Source of the DNA: Bdellovibrio bacteriovorus
GTDB taxonomy: Bacteria; Bdellovibrionota; Bdellovibrionia; Bdellovibrionales; Bdellovibrionaceae
NCBI RefSeq assembly: GCF_002208115.1
Contig: NZ_CP020946.1
Coordinates: 310,001-374,000 of the forward strand
Direction: 5' to 3'
Length of the DNA: 64,000 nucleotides
In this document: positions 17,551-26,657 of the stretch, piece after piece
How positions within the stretch are numbered: position 1 is the stretch's first letter
Layout: the number at the start of each line of letters is the position of its first letter
The notes under the pieces: model-generated
Seen by the model: the letters and a program-made list of their open reading frames with translations, nothing else
Databases searched by the model: none
Told to the model about the DNA's origin: nothing
Translations under genes and position numbers: made by a program

Positions 17551-19104
17551 ATGTTTGCTCGTTGGTTCACCGTTCTATCTTTTGTGTGTTTTGGCCTACT
17601 TAGCCTTTTTGTCGTTCAGATGACAAGAAGGCCGCTCTGTATTGAATCCAAGGTTGTCGAAAGAATCGACAGACTGGGACCTCAGTCGACGGACACCATC
17701 TATCGCTGTGCTGTGAACCGTGAAACGGCTTACAGCACCTATTTTGGGGAGCAAAGCCGGGACCTGACGTATCGGATTCAAAAGACCGAGCGTCTGCTGG
17801 AAAGCTTTGAACCCTTCCGCAAGAAAGTGCAGCTCACGATCTTCCCGGATCGACCGTACTTGTACCGCGTTCAGGGACAGCATATTTTTATCGGCCAGAA
17901 GATGCTGGAGGCTCCGGGGCATCTGGAAAAGGCGCTAGCAAAAGTCTGGTATCACGAACGCAATGACTCCTTGTTTGTGCAGCAGGATCTGATGGAAGAA
18001 GTCTTTACTGATTTCCTGGTGTATCTGGATCTGGGGGATCTTGATATCGGAGACCCGGATACGCGTCTGAAGACAGCGCTTCGTAAAGTGAAGTGGCCGT
18101 TTGTTCTGAAATCTGTGGCAGCTTACTGTGATTCGCCATGGAAGCAGTCTGAACACTTCGCCCTTTGTCAGAATAAAGCCGAAGCCGCGCATGAGCTGAA
18201 TCAGCAAGTGGTGGAAATGAGTCTGCGCCCGCTGCTGGTCACAAGCTGGGTGAATGCCTATCGTCAGTTGACGATGAAAGAGCGTTTTGAATTCACGCAG
18301 AATCTGCCGCAGCTTTTGCGCGCTGACCATTCCGAGCCTTTGCCGATCGTGGGCAGTGCTGAAGCCATGATGTCCGACACCGCTTTGATGAAAGCGGCTG
18401 AAGCCATCAAGAACGTGAATCTGTTTGTTTCAAAGACCAATGCCATCAAGGATTCTGAAACTCATCGTTTGTTCCTGGCGAATTTCACCAATGAACTTCG
18501 CATGAACGGGTTCCATGACGCCTTTGCCGAAGCGTCCTTTGATGTTTTGTATGTGGCGCAGGAAGAGCTGAACGAAAAATCCAAAGTGCTGCAGCAGTTT
18601 ATGAAAATTGCCAAAGCCCAGCCAAAACTTCAGATGGCCGTACGTGATGGAACAAACCTTTGGATGCTGCCATCCCGTTATCCGGTGCCGGTAAAGTCTT
18701 TTGGTCAGATCAAGTCAGTCCGTACCGTGGTGGAAAAATGCGGTGGCTACAATTTTAGCTATGTGATGGACTATGCCGAAGAAACCGAAAAGTTGCTGGT
18801 AGTGGACCATTGTGACGGCAAAAAAGAGATCCAGTATTCCCGCTATCTTTCGGAAGGGGCTGAAGGTTTTGGGGCTCAGAACAAAGGAACCGCGTTTGTG
18901 CAGTTCCATCTGCCTTCGTTGCTGATGAAGAAGGCCGAGCTGGAGCAGGTTTCAAATGTCTTTGAATTTATTCAGAAGCGCGATGTGGAAAGTGCGCCTT
19001 TTAAAAGCCTGGGCTGGCGCGAGGTTCACTGGAGTGAGCAGGCCAATGCTTATCAGCCAAAGGCCTTTGTCGATGCTATTGAATGGTTCCGCGTTCCAAA
19101 CTAG
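17551..19104 (+). CDS. Large membrane-anchored or secreted protein, unknown function
   Basis: 517 residues from ATG 17551 (a TTG at 17530 is an alternative; neither has a clear ribosome-binding site). A hydrophobic helix at residues about 4-24 (RWFTVLSFVCFGLLSLFVVQ) anchors or exports it. The remainder is soluble, with paired cysteines (LC near residue 31, YRC near 55, AYC and LC around 195-210, EKCGGYN and VDHC later) and mixed alpha/beta composition. I recognise no family. Its TAG shares the CTAG palindrome with the stop of the convergent lipoprotein gene. Confidence 0.75.
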   Translation: MFARWFTVLSFVCFGLLSLFVVQMTRRPLCIESKVVERIDRLGPQSTDTIYRCAVNRETAYSTYFGEQSRDLTYRIQKTERLLESFEPFRKKVQLTIFPDRPYLYRVQGQHIFIGQKMLEAPGHLEKALAKVWYHERNDSLFVQQDLMEEVFTDFLVYLDLGDLDIGDPDTRLKTALRKVKWPFVLKSVAAYCDSPWKQSEHFALCQNKAEAAHELNQQVVEMSLRPLLVTSWVNAYRQLTMKERFEFTQNLPQLLRADHSEPLPIVGSAEAMMSDTALMKAAEAIKNVNLFVSKTNAIKDSETHRLFLANFTNELRMNGFHDAFAEASFDVLYVAQEELNEKSKVLQQFMKIAKAQPKLQMAVRDGTNLWMLPSRYPVPVKSFGQIKSVRTVVEKCGGYNFSYVMDYAEETEKLLVVDHCDGKKEIQYSRYLSEGAEGFGAQNKGTAFVQFHLPSLLMKKAELEQVSNVFEFIQKRDVESAPFKSLGWREVHWSEQANAYQPKAFVDAIEWFRVPN

Positions 19105-19919
19105 GGGTTGTCCAGGCTTGGCAGCTCTTCCTTGAAGGCCGAGATATCTTTCTGCAGTTTGTCTCGGTTGTTTTCCAGAGTATTCAAATCACTTTGCAAT
19201 GAAAACACCTCTGATTTTTTGCTGTTGATATTTGAATCAAGCACAGAAATCTGGGAATTGAAGTGAGTCACCAACTGGCTTTGCTGATTTATCATTGCCG
19301 CGGACTTGCTGGATTCCAGACCGCTTTTCTCCGCTTCCAACGCGCTCAATCTGCTGCGTGCAAAACTTAAATTATTGCGCTTGTGCAGAATATCCATATC
19401 CAGGCTGCGTACTTCGGAGGACTTGCTGTCGATCAGGGATTGAACGTATTTTTTGCGACCTTTACGGTATTCAGGCAGGAAAGCCGGTTCAAGTTCCTTC
19501 GGGCAAACGTTCTGATACTTTTTGCCGGAGGTGCCGGCAACGAAGCCGTTGGATTTTGCACAGTAATCCACCGTGCCTTTGCGGTGTTCAGCAACCAAAA
19601 CATTAATCTGCGGTCCTTCGCAGATATCGCGAGAGAAGAAATCACCACTTTTTCCGATGATGTACGCATTGGTGGTGGTGCAGTACTTTTCAACGCCGCT
19701 TTTAAAGCCTTTATCCAGTTGGGATTCCTGAATATCAGCCTCGACTTTGCGGCATTCGTTCACTACCGGGTCGGCATTCAGCCATTGGCCGCGCATGGCA
19801 ACTTTTTGGCCGTGTTCAAACCAGTTGATGGATTCGCAGTCTTTCTTTTTGAAGTAGCTTGCACAACCCGCCAATTGAAATGCCATTACCGTCAACACCA
19901 ATACACGCAACATCGTCAT
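19101..19919 (-). CDS. DUF2799-type lipoprotein with C-terminal coiled coil
   Basis: 272 residues. Lipoprotein signal with lipobox LAGC (MLRVLVLTVMAFQLAGCAS). Residues 25-150 carry the repeating pattern seen in DUF2799 proteins: C-E-S-I-N-W-F-E-H-G, then two Y-C...G...G...V/I-C units (KYCTTTNAYIIGKSG, DYCAKSNGFVAGTSGKKY). The last 100 residues form a coiled coil rich in S, E, K and L. Function is unknown. The ATG overlaps the ABC-F stop as TAATG, so it is the last gene of the CoA/ABC-F unit. It was probably carried along rather than functionally linked. Confidence 0.75.
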   Translation of the reverse strand: MTMLRVLVLTVMAFQLAGCASYFKKKDCESINWFEHGQKVAMRGQWLNADPVVNECRKVEADIQESQLDKGFKSGVEKYCTTTNAYIIGKSGDFFSRDICEGPQINVLVAEHRKGTVDYCAKSNGFVAGTSGKKYQNVCPKELEPAFLPEYRKGRKKYVQSLIDSKSSEVRSLDMDILHKRNNLSFARSRLSALEAEKSGLESSKSAAMINQQSQLVTHFNSQISVLDSNINSKKSEVFSLQSDLNTLENNRDKLQKDISAFKEELPSLDNP

Positions 19920-21751
19920 TACCCCACAAGCTGTTTCAGCTCGTTTTCAAAATTCTGCTGGTCTTCCATGGCTTGCAGCATGGAGGATTCCAGATCTTCA
20001 ATGGCCCCGCTCAGTTCATGCAGCTCTTTGGCCAGGCCTGCGGCTTTGTCCCCGGCCGCGGTCATCAGACTTTCATTTAAAGCGTCTCTCTTTTTAGTGA
20101 GATCGGCAATCTTCTTGTCACAGTCTTCAATCAGTTTCTGGGCCTTCTTGATCTGGGTCTCAAGCTTCTTTCGTTCTTCTTTATAGTTGAATTTCGGAGC
20201 CTCGGCGGCTTTTTCGGAACTGACTTTTTGCGTTGTCGCGCCTTCGTTCAGATCACGTTCTGCCAGGAAACCTTTTTGCAGACTCCAAACATACTCGTCA
20301 TAGGTGCCGGGATACAAAGTCAACTTCCCGTGGTTCACCTCGAGGATTTTGTTGGCCACGCGGCCGATAAAACCCCGATCGTGGCTGACCGTGATGATGG
20401 TGCCTTCGTATTTTTCCAAAGCCGTGGTCAATGCCTCGACTGTGTCAAAATCAAGGTGATTCGTAGGCTCATCCAAGAGCAGCAGCGGTGATTTTTGCAG
20501 CAGGATCTGACCCAAAGCCACACGGGACTTTTCGCCGCCGGAAAGGACTTTCACTTTCTTGTGAACGTTGTCCCCGGAAAATAACAAACTGCCGGCGATG
20601 TTCAGCACATCCTGCTGGGTTACTTCTTTGTGGGCGGCAGAGGCCATGGCTTCTAAAACTGAATGTTCAGGATTCAAAGATTCCGGCGTGTGCTGGGCAA
20701 AATAGGACAGGCTGACCTGATGACCCCATTTGATGGATCCACGCACCAGGGGAATCTGTTCACCCAGGGACTTTAACAGAGTGGATTTACCGGCCCCATT
20801 CAGCCCCACGATGCCCAGATGATTGCCGCGCTCTAAGCGCAGGGTTACGTCTTTCAAGATCACCTTGTCGCCATAACCACATTCGACATTTTCCACTTCC
20901 AGAATCATTTTTCCGGTCTGGGAGGCCGGCGGAATGTGAATATGGGAATGGGTGGGTGCTGCCTTCACCTCGATGACCTCCATTTTTTCCAAAGCCTTAA
21001 GGCGGCTTTGCGCCTGACGGGCTTTGGTGGCTTTGGCTCCGAAACGGGTCACAAAGTCCATGATGGATTTCTTTTTGGCTTGTTGGCTTAGAACCTGCTT
21101 TTGCAGAATTTCAGCCAGCATTTGTTTTTGTTCAAAATAGTCGTCAAGACTTCCCGGGAACTTCACGATGTCGCCGGATTCGACTTCCAGAATATGATCC
21201 GTCACCCGGCGCAGGAATTCGCGGTCGTGCGAAATCAGCAGAAATGCGCCTTTGTATTCCTGCAGGAAGTTTTCCAGAACCAGCAGGGTTTCCAGATCCA
21301 GGAAGTTCGTTGGCTCATCCAGCAACAGCAGGTTGGGCTCTTGACCGATCAGGTACAATAGCTTCACACGCATGCGGTAGCCACCGCTGAGTTGCTTTAA
21401 GTGGGACTGGAAGTGACTTTCCGTCAAACCCAGTTTCAAACCGAACTGTTTCAGCTCCCACAGAGGCTTGATGCAATTTTTTTCCAGATACTCTTCGACC
21501 TTTTGATCGACGTCCCAGTCAGATTCCTGTTCCAGATAGCCCAGACGCAGTTGTTGGGATTTGGTCACGATCCCTTCATCAAGATGTTCCTGATCGACCA
21601 GAATTTTAAACAGAGTGGATTTGCCGGCACCGTTGGGGCCGATAACGCCGACGTGTTCACCTTCGTTGATCGCGAAAGTGGCATCGTCAAAGAGAACTTT
21701 GGCGCCAAAGGCCTTGTGGCCGGATTGCAGTTGCAGAAGAGTGATAGCCAT
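19919..21751 (-). CDS. ABC-F family ATPase with C-terminal coiled coil (YheS/Uup-like)
   Basis: 610 residues. First cassette: GPNGAGKST, QLSGGYRMRVKLLYL, LLLLDEPTNFLD; linker with basic coiled coil (RFGAKATKARQAQSRLKALE); second cassette: GLNGAGKSTLL, VLSGGEKSRVALGQILL, LLLLDEPTNHLD. The last 90 residues (KKLETQIKKAQKLIEDCDKKI and on) form a coiled coil like the C-terminal extension of Uup and YheS. The start at 21751 (MAITLLQLQ) fits the family; a longer frame begins at 21820 without support. It lies 77 bases downstream of panD on the same strand. It is a second ABC-F in 6 kb; the two are not close copies. Confidence 0.88.
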   Translation of the reverse strand: MAITLLQLQSGHKAFGAKVLFDDATFAINEGEHVGVIGPNGAGKSTLFKILVDQEHLDEGIVTKSQQLRLGYLEQESDWDVDQKVEEYLEKNCIKPLWELKQFGLKLGLTESHFQSHLKQLSGGYRMRVKLLYLIGQEPNLLLLDEPTNFLDLETLLVLENFLQEYKGAFLLISHDREFLRRVTDHILEVESGDIVKFPGSLDDYFEQKQMLAEILQKQVLSQQAKKKSIMDFVTRFGAKATKARQAQSRLKALEKMEVIEVKAAPTHSHIHIPPASQTGKMILEVENVECGYGDKVILKDVTLRLERGNHLGIVGLNGAGKSTLLKSLGEQIPLVRGSIKWGHQVSLSYFAQHTPESLNPEHSVLEAMASAAHKEVTQQDVLNIAGSLLFSGDNVHKKVKVLSGGEKSRVALGQILLQKSPLLLLDEPTNHLDFDTVEALTTALEKYEGTIITVSHDRGFIGRVANKILEVNHGKLTLYPGTYDEYVWSLQKGFLAERDLNEGATTQKVSSEKAAEAPKFNYKEERKKLETQIKKAQKLIEDCDKKIADLTKKRDALNESLMTAAGDKAAGLAKELHELSGAIEDLESSMLQAMEDQQNFENELKQLVG

Positions 21752-21828
21752 ACGGCCTAAACTGAAGGAATTTCGTCGCGGGGTCAAGAGCGGGAAGGCC
21801 ATTTGGCGGGCTTCCCGCATTTTTAAGG

Positions 21829-22203
21829 CTACTTATTGTTCTTGCGGTCTTCTTTGCGCTTTTCAGTGACTTTGTTTTTTGCGTTTACAAAAACCACTGT
21901 CGGCTCATGTTTCTTGGCTTCATCCATGCTCAGTCCGCAGTAAGAACAGATGATCACCAGATCGCCTTTTTGTACGTGACGGGCGGCAGCCCCATTCAGG
22001 CAGATTTCGCCCTTTTTACCCTTGATCACGTAAGTGGAAAAGCGCGCGCCGTTGTTGCAGTTGTAAATATCCACGCGTTCGTTCATCAACAAACCAGAGG
22101 CTTTGATCAGATCCGGACAGATGCTGACAGAGCCTTCATAGTTCAGATCGGCTCCGGTAACGGTGGCGCGGTGAATTTTGGTTCTAAGCAATGAAATATT
22201 CAT
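21829..22203 (-). CDS. panD: Aspartate 1-decarboxylase precursor
   Basis: 124 residues, typical length. It makes beta-alanine from aspartate for pantothenate synthesis. It is a self-processing pyruvoyl enzyme: the cleavage site is NYEGSVSI, between Gly24 and Ser25. Other family residues are KIHRATVT near the N-terminus and NNGARFSTYVI with the conserved NGA. The C-terminus is extended by a lysine-rich tail (KVTEKRKEDRKNNK). It lies 10 bases after coaX in the pan-coa unit. Confidence 0.95.
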   Translation of the reverse strand: MNISLLRTKIHRATVTGADLNYEGSVSICPDLIKASGLLMNERVDIYNCNNGARFSTYVIKGKKGEICLNGAAARHVQKGDLVIICSYCGLSMDEAKKHEPTVVFVNAKNKVTEKRKEDRKNNK

Positions 22204-22213
22204 AAATAAGTCC

Positions 22214-22984
22214 TTAAGCGTTGTGTTGCAGGGCGATCAGCATGCCTTTAAGAACAAGGTCCGGCACGATTTCGTCGAATACTTTTTCTTTTTCAAACAA
22301 ATAGGAAAAACCACCGGTCCCGATCACCATCGGGCGTTCCCCCTGGAAACACTCTTTGGTGATTCGTTCTGTCAGTTCCTTGATGGTGCCCAGATGACCA
22401 TAATAAAGACCCGACTGGATGCTTTCGATGGTCGCACGTCCCAGGGCCTCGTGCATGGCCACGATTTCCACGGACGGAAGCTTGGCCGTTTTGCTTTCCA
22501 AGGCCTCCATGCAAAGGCGCAATCCCGCCACGATGGATCCCCCCAGATAGTCCTTGTCCTTTGAAACCGCACAGAACGTGGTGGCCGTACCCAAGTCCAC
22601 CAGAATCAGATTCTTACCCGGATACAGGTGAGTCGCCGCAATGGAGTTGGCGATACGATCCGCGCCGACTTCCAGTGGGTTTCTGTATTTGATTTTCAGA
22701 CCGGTTTTAACGCCGGCCTGCAGAATGAACGGATTGATATTGAAATATTTCATGCAGGCGCCGCGCAGGGAATAGATCACTTCCGGTACGACGCTGCAGA
22801 TGGCGATTTGTTTCACCTTTGCAGGATCAAAGCCGTTTTCGCGAATGGCCGTGCGCAGGAAAATGCCGGTTTCATCGGAAGAAGCCCCGCTTTTGGAGTT
22901 CTTACGGAAAGACAGAACCATCTTGTCCTTATCAAAAAGCCCGGCATAAATCTGGGTGTTACCCACATCAAGACACAAAATCAT
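22214..22984 (-). CDS. coaX: Type III pantothenate kinase
   Basis: 256 residues. It phosphorylates pantothenate with ATP, the first step of CoA synthesis, and needs a monovalent cation. Visible motifs are [15 protein letters not shown] at the N-terminus (phosphate-binding loop with D-V-G-N-T), [16 protein letters not shown] (G-A-D-R), and [14 protein letters not shown] (D-x-G-T-A-T-T). The gene overlaps coaBC by 4 bases (ATGA), so expression is coupled. Confidence 0.95.
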   Translation of the reverse strand: MILCLDVGNTQIYAGLFDKDKMVLSFRKNSKSGASSDETGIFLRTAIRENGFDPAKVKQIAICSVVPEVIYSLRGACMKYFNINPFILQAGVKTGLKIKYRNPLEVGADRIANSIAATHLYPGKNLILVDLGTATTFCAVSKDKDYLGGSIVAGLRLCMEALESKTAKLPSVEIVAMHEALGRATIESIQSGLYYGHLGTIKELTERITKECFQGERPMVIGTGGFSYLFEKEKVFDEIVPDLVLKGMLIALQHNA

Positions 22985-24252
22985 AAAGAATCCTTTGGCA
23001 GCACCACACGAATCAGTTCACTGGTCAGTTGATCCAGATTTTCACAGGCAACAAAGCCTTCGTGATTGAACAGCGTGAACTTGTGGGTGCGGTTGACGAT
23101 ATCAATTTCGCTTAAATCATTGTGAACGACGAAGTCCGCGTGGGAGTTGGCAAAAAGCTTTTCCACGGCGTGGGCTCGCTGTTCAGGAGTGGCGTGACTG
23201 GTCAGTTTAAACGCAATCACTTTCAGGTCCTTGTTTTTTGAATAATCCTTCAGTCGGTCCACAATCTTGTAGTTGCGCTTCAGAACGATATTCATTTTAT
23301 CAGCGTCAGAGCTGACTTTCTTCACCTCAAACGGACGGAAACTTTGGCCATCGACTTCGATGTGGTCGACAGAATAGTCACTGACGGCGGCCGCATGGAT
23401 CACGTGGGTGAAATCCTCGGTGGAAAGGTAGTGCTTCATCTTTTCATCCAAAGTCGCAAAGCTGACGAACAGGTCACGGCGGGTGACGTGTTCAGACCTG
23501 GGTGAAGCATGGGCTTGCAGCAAGGTCACATCAAAGCCCATCTGGGTCATGTATTCAGCCAGCGCAATGCCGGTGCGGCCGGAGCTGAGGTTGCTGATCA
23601 CACGAACCGTGTCGATGGGCTCTTGCGTGCCCCCGGCAGTGATCAGGATTTTCACTTTGGAAAGAGCAGAAGACTTCGGAGCGACCGAGGCCGCTGCGGT
23701 GTCTTGCGCAGGTTTATGAAGCGCTTCCAAAGTCATTTTCAGAATCAGATCCGGTTCCAGCAGTTTGCCCCAGCCTTCTTCACCACAGGCTAGAATGCCG
23801 GAAGCTGTGTCCAGGATCTGCACACCCATCTCTTTCAGTGCGGTCAGGGATTTTTGTGTCACCGGGTGCAGATACATGCTGGTGTTCATGGCCGGAGCGA
23901 CCAGGAAGGGCTTTTTAAAGTCATGAGCCAGGAATAGAGTCTGCAGCAGATCATCACCCACACCTTGAGCGGCTTTATTGATGAAGTTCGCCGTGGCTGG
24001 TGCCACCAAAATCACATCCGCCCAACGCATCAGGTGGATATGATCCATGACGTTGCCCATGGCGTACATGTCACTGATCACGGGTTTGCCGGTCAGGCCT
24101 TCCAGGGTGGCGTTGCCGACAAACTTCAGCGCCGACGGGGAGGCCACAACCTGAACGTCACAGTTATTCTGCACCAGTCGGGAGACCACGTGACAGGCTT
24201 TGTAACAGGCAATCGAGCCTGTCATCATGAAGAGAACTTTAGATTTGGACAT
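22981..24252 (-). CDS. coaBC: Bifunctional phosphopantothenoylcysteine decarboxylase / phosphopantothenate-cysteine ligase
   Basis: 423 residues. The N-terminal flavoprotein domain (CoaC, about 1-180) shows [16 protein letters not shown], the [11 protein letters not shown]-type loop ([15 protein letters not shown]) and the substrate-clamp [11 protein letters not shown]. The C-terminal domain (CoaB) shows [20 protein letters not shown], a hallmark of the ligase, then [12 protein letters not shown] and [10 protein letters not shown]. Together they convert 4'-phosphopantothenate plus cysteine to 4'-phosphopantetheine. It overlaps panC by 14 bases and coaX by 4. Confidence 0.95.
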   Translation of the reverse strand: MSKSKVLFMMTGSIACYKACHVVSRLVQNNCDVQVVASPSALKFVGNATLEGLTGKPVISDMYAMGNVMDHIHLMRWADVILVAPATANFINKAAQGVGDDLLQTLFLAHDFKKPFLVAPAMNTSMYLHPVTQKSLTALKEMGVQILDTASGILACGEEGWGKLLEPDLILKMTLEALHKPAQDTAAASVAPKSSALSKVKILITAGGTQEPIDTVRVISNLSSGRTGIALAEYMTQMGFDVTLLQAHASPRSEHVTRRDLFVSFATLDEKMKHYLSTEDFTHVIHAAAVSDYSVDHIEVDGQSFRPFEVKKVSSDADKMNIVLKRNYKIVDRLKDYSKNKDLKVIAFKLTSHATPEQRAHAVEKLFANSHADFVVHNDLSEIDIVNRTHKFTLFNHEGFVACENLDQLTSELIRVVLPKDSL

Positions 24253-24994
24253 TGTCGATCAACCTCACTTCACCGAGTTTGGCGGCGACGAAGCGGCGGT
24301 TTCCCACATCCGTCACATAATCCACGATAAATCCCTGCGCTGACAAAGAAGCCGCAGCTTCCGCCGCGGTTTTGCTCTTCGTAATGGCTTTAAAGATGGC
24401 CGGTGCTTTCTTTCGCTCTTCCGGGGTTAGGCGCAGATTGCGCGAACTTTTAGCCAGACCGTCTTCTTCGCGCACGGTCGGGACCGGAACGATTTCCAGG
24501 TCCATGAAGAAGCTTTCCACCATGCCTTGAATCAGGGTCAACTGCTGGAAGTCCTTTTCGCCGAAATACGCCTTGGTCGGGCGAACCACATTGAAAAGTT
24601 TCATCACCACCGACAGCACACCATCAAAGTGGCCCGGGCGGTGGGCGCCATCCAGCAGGGTGGAATATTCATTTTCAGAAACTTTATAGCGGTAATTGTC
24701 CGGGTACATTTCCGGATAGCGTGGGAAAAAGATGGCATCGACGTTGTTTTTTTCGGCCATCGCCAGATCCTGATCCCAGGTCTGCGGATATTTTTCCAGA
24801 TCTTTTGGGTCATTGAACTGGGTCGGGTTCACGAAAATGGAAAGCACCACAAGGTCGTTGTTCTTGCGGGCTTGTTTGATCAGTTCCTCGTGGCCCGTGT
24901 GCAAAGCCCCCATGGTGGGAACAAAACCCACCGTGCCGGATTGCTTGCGGCGCCAGGCCTGAAATTCGGAAGGAGAGCGCAGGACCTGTGTCAT
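24239..24994 (-). CDS. panC: Pantothenate synthetase
   Basis: 251 residues. It joins pantoate and beta-alanine using ATP. Class I synthetase-like HIGH signature MGALHTGHEELIKQAR (HTGH) and the family segments FVNPTQFNDPKDLEKYP, GHFDGVLSVVMKLFNVVRP, and YFGEKDFQQLTLI are all present; KSSRNLRLTPEER matches the KMSKS-like region S-S-R-N. It overlaps the panB stop by 4 bases. Slightly shorter than the usual 280 residues but no domain is missing. Confidence 0.95.
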   Translation of the reverse strand: MTQVLRSPSEFQAWRRKQSGTVGFVPTMGALHTGHEELIKQARKNNDLVVLSIFVNPTQFNDPKDLEKYPQTWDQDLAMAEKNNVDAIFFPRYPEMYPDNYRYKVSENEYSTLLDGAHRPGHFDGVLSVVMKLFNVVRPTKAYFGEKDFQQLTLIQGMVESFFMDLEIVPVPTVREEDGLAKSSRNLRLTPEERKKAPAIFKAITKSKTAAEAAASLSAQGFIVDYVTDVGNRRFVAAKLGEVRLIDNVQI

Positions 24995-25782
24995 GAATAG
25001 CTCTCTTTCTCGGAAGGGAAGGTTTCAGCGCTGACTTCCTGATGGTACTTGTTCAAAGCGCCTTTGATGGTGTTAAAGCCATCAAGGTATGTTTTTACGA
25101 ACTTCGGTTTGAATCCCTGGTTCATGCCCAGCAAGTCCTGCAGGACCAGCACCTGACCGTCGCAATCCACACCCGCACCGATTCCGATGGTTGGAATCTC
25201 CAGTGCCGCCGTGATTTCTTTGGCCAGTTTCGAAGGGACACATTCAAGGACGACCGAAAAGGCGCCAGCTTCCTGCAATTGCAAAGCGGCTTCCAGAATT
25301 TTCTTCTGCGCTTTTTCATCGCGGCCCTGAACTTTGAATCCGCCCAGTTGATTGACGGATTGCGGGGTCAGCCCCAAGTGCCCCATCACCGGAACACCAG
25401 AATCCACCAGATGGCGGACCAGCTTCAGGTTTCCGGCAGCGCCTTCCAGCTTCACGGCGTGAGCGCCGGCTTTCATGACTTTTTCCACCGCGGTCATATT
25501 GGCCGTCAGGCCTTTGCGATAGCTCATGAATGGCAGATCGGCGATCACAAACTTATCACCAGCCCCGCGCACAACCGCGGCCGTGTGATGAGCCATGACA
25601 CTGGCTGAAACATCCAGCGTGGTGGAATGCCCCAACATCACCATCGCCAAAGAGTCTCCGACCAGAATGCAGTCGATATCACTGTCGGCCACAATGCGCG
25701 CGAAGGAATAGTCGTAGCAGGTGATCATCGAGATCTTTTGCTTTTTGCTTTTCTTGTCATGGAAATCGAGGATGGTTTTCAT
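24991..25782 (-). CDS. panB: 3-methyl-2-oxobutanoate hydroxymethyltransferase
   Basis: 263 residues. It adds a hydroxymethyl group from methylene-tetrahydrofolate to 2-ketoisovalerate, making ketopantoate. Visible motifs are KISMITCYDYSFARIV, DCILVGDSLAMVMLGH, VIADLPFMSYRKG, and VLECVPSKLAKEITA followed by GIGAGVDCDGQVLVLQDLLG. ATG 25782 (MKTILDFHDKK) is 7 bases after the stop of the upstream reductase-like gene, with AGGG in range; a longer reading would overlap that gene. Confidence 0.95.
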   Translation of the reverse strand: MKTILDFHDKKSKKQKISMITCYDYSFARIVADSDIDCILVGDSLAMVMLGHSTTLDVSASVMAHHTAAVVRGAGDKFVIADLPFMSYRKGLTANMTAVEKVMKAGAHAVKLEGAAGNLKLVRHLVDSGVPVMGHLGLTPQSVNQLGGFKVQGRDEKAQKKILEAALQLQEAGAFSVVLECVPSKLAKEITAALEIPTIGIGAGVDCDGQVLVLQDLLGMNQGFKPKFVKTYLDGFNTIKGALNKYHQEVSAETFPSEKESYS

Positions 25783-25789
25783 AGGGCCC

Positions 25790-26509
25790 TCACTTTCGCG
25801 GATACTCAGGCCAAAGGGTTTCAAGAAAGGCTTTGTACACAGCCTGATAAGGATCATCGTTTAAGGCCTGCAGATTCTTTTCGACTGTGGCGGCATCTTT
25901 GCGCGCCAACGGGCCGGTGAAGGCATCTCCAGGGTTCGCCAAAGTGTTCTGTATCACTCTTTCAATATAAGGCTTGGCGGCACTTTGCGGTATTTTCATC
26001 TCGGCAAAGCCATCCAGCATCTTGGCAAGCAACAAAGTGGTGAAGTTTCCACCGAGCACACACAAGGCGTGATACCGGGCTTTTTCAAAGGCGAAGATGT
26101 TGGAATAAGAATTAGGAAGTCCCGGCAGGGCCTCAATCAGGGAATCACATCCGGTCAGTGCAAAGTGAATCTGCTGGTAGGTGGACAGATCGTAAAGATC
26201 CGGACCAAAGGTCATCAGCGGGTGTGCTGCGATCATTCCTTTGAAGTACAGTGCACCCGAGAAATGCACGAGCGTTTTGTCTTCATGCTGGGCCAAGTGC
26301 TCTTGATAAAAGGACTCCAGCGCACTGTCGCTAATAGCCAGCAGAATATGCGAGCTCGCAGAAACTTTGCCCGCCAAAGCAGAGATGTCCTCGCTGCGGT
26401 CCCAGGTCTGGTATTTTAGATTGAGTAAATGGAAATAGTGGGCGACATGTCGGGCGACACGGCCAGAGCCAATAATAAGAAATGTAGGAACAGTCTTTGT
26501 CGCATTCAT
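25790..26509 (-). CDS. panG: Rossmann/DUF2520 protein, probable ketopantoate reductase of the PanG type
   Basis: 239 residues. An N-terminal NAD(P)-binding Rossmann domain (FLIIGSGRVARHVAHYF, G-x-G-x-x-A at residues 14-19; ILLAISDSALESF) is followed by a helical DUF2520-type domain (HALCVLGGNFTTLLLAK). This architecture matches PanG, the alternative ketopantoate reductase described in Francisella. It is the first gene of a unit that otherwise contains panB and panC but no panE, so it fills the missing step (ketopantoate to pantoate). Family assignment is from memory of the domain order; function is inferred from context. ATG 26509 begins the Rossmann motif; upstream in-frame sequence reaches into the divergent promoter. 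Confidence 0.75.
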   Translation of the reverse strand: MNATKTVPTFLIIGSGRVARHVAHYFHLLNLKYQTWDRSEDISALAGKVSASSHILLAISDSALESFYQEHLAQHEDKTLVHFSGALYFKGMIAAHPLMTFGPDLYDLSTYQQIHFALTGCDSLIEALPGLPNSYSNIFAFEKARYHALCVLGGNFTTLLLAKMLDGFAEMKIPQSAAKPYIERVIQNTLANPGDAFTGPLARKDAATVEKNLQALNDDPYQAVYKAFLETLWPEYPRK

Positions 26510-26657
26510 ATGTGGGTACCTGTCCTTTGCGGGATCAAGTCCTCTGTAATGTTCGCAACCTAACATAATTCTAACAGATTTCAACGATTCTTGCCAATAT
26601 GCGTAAATGCGGCCGTGGGCGCTGGACTTAGCTCTTAAACTAAGTAAAGTTCCGCTC

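Noticed and set aside
26510-26530. GGTACC plus CCTTTGC-like sequence as another copy of the 1983 repeat
   Set aside because: Only the GGTACCTG core matches; the rest diverges and there is no inverted partner.
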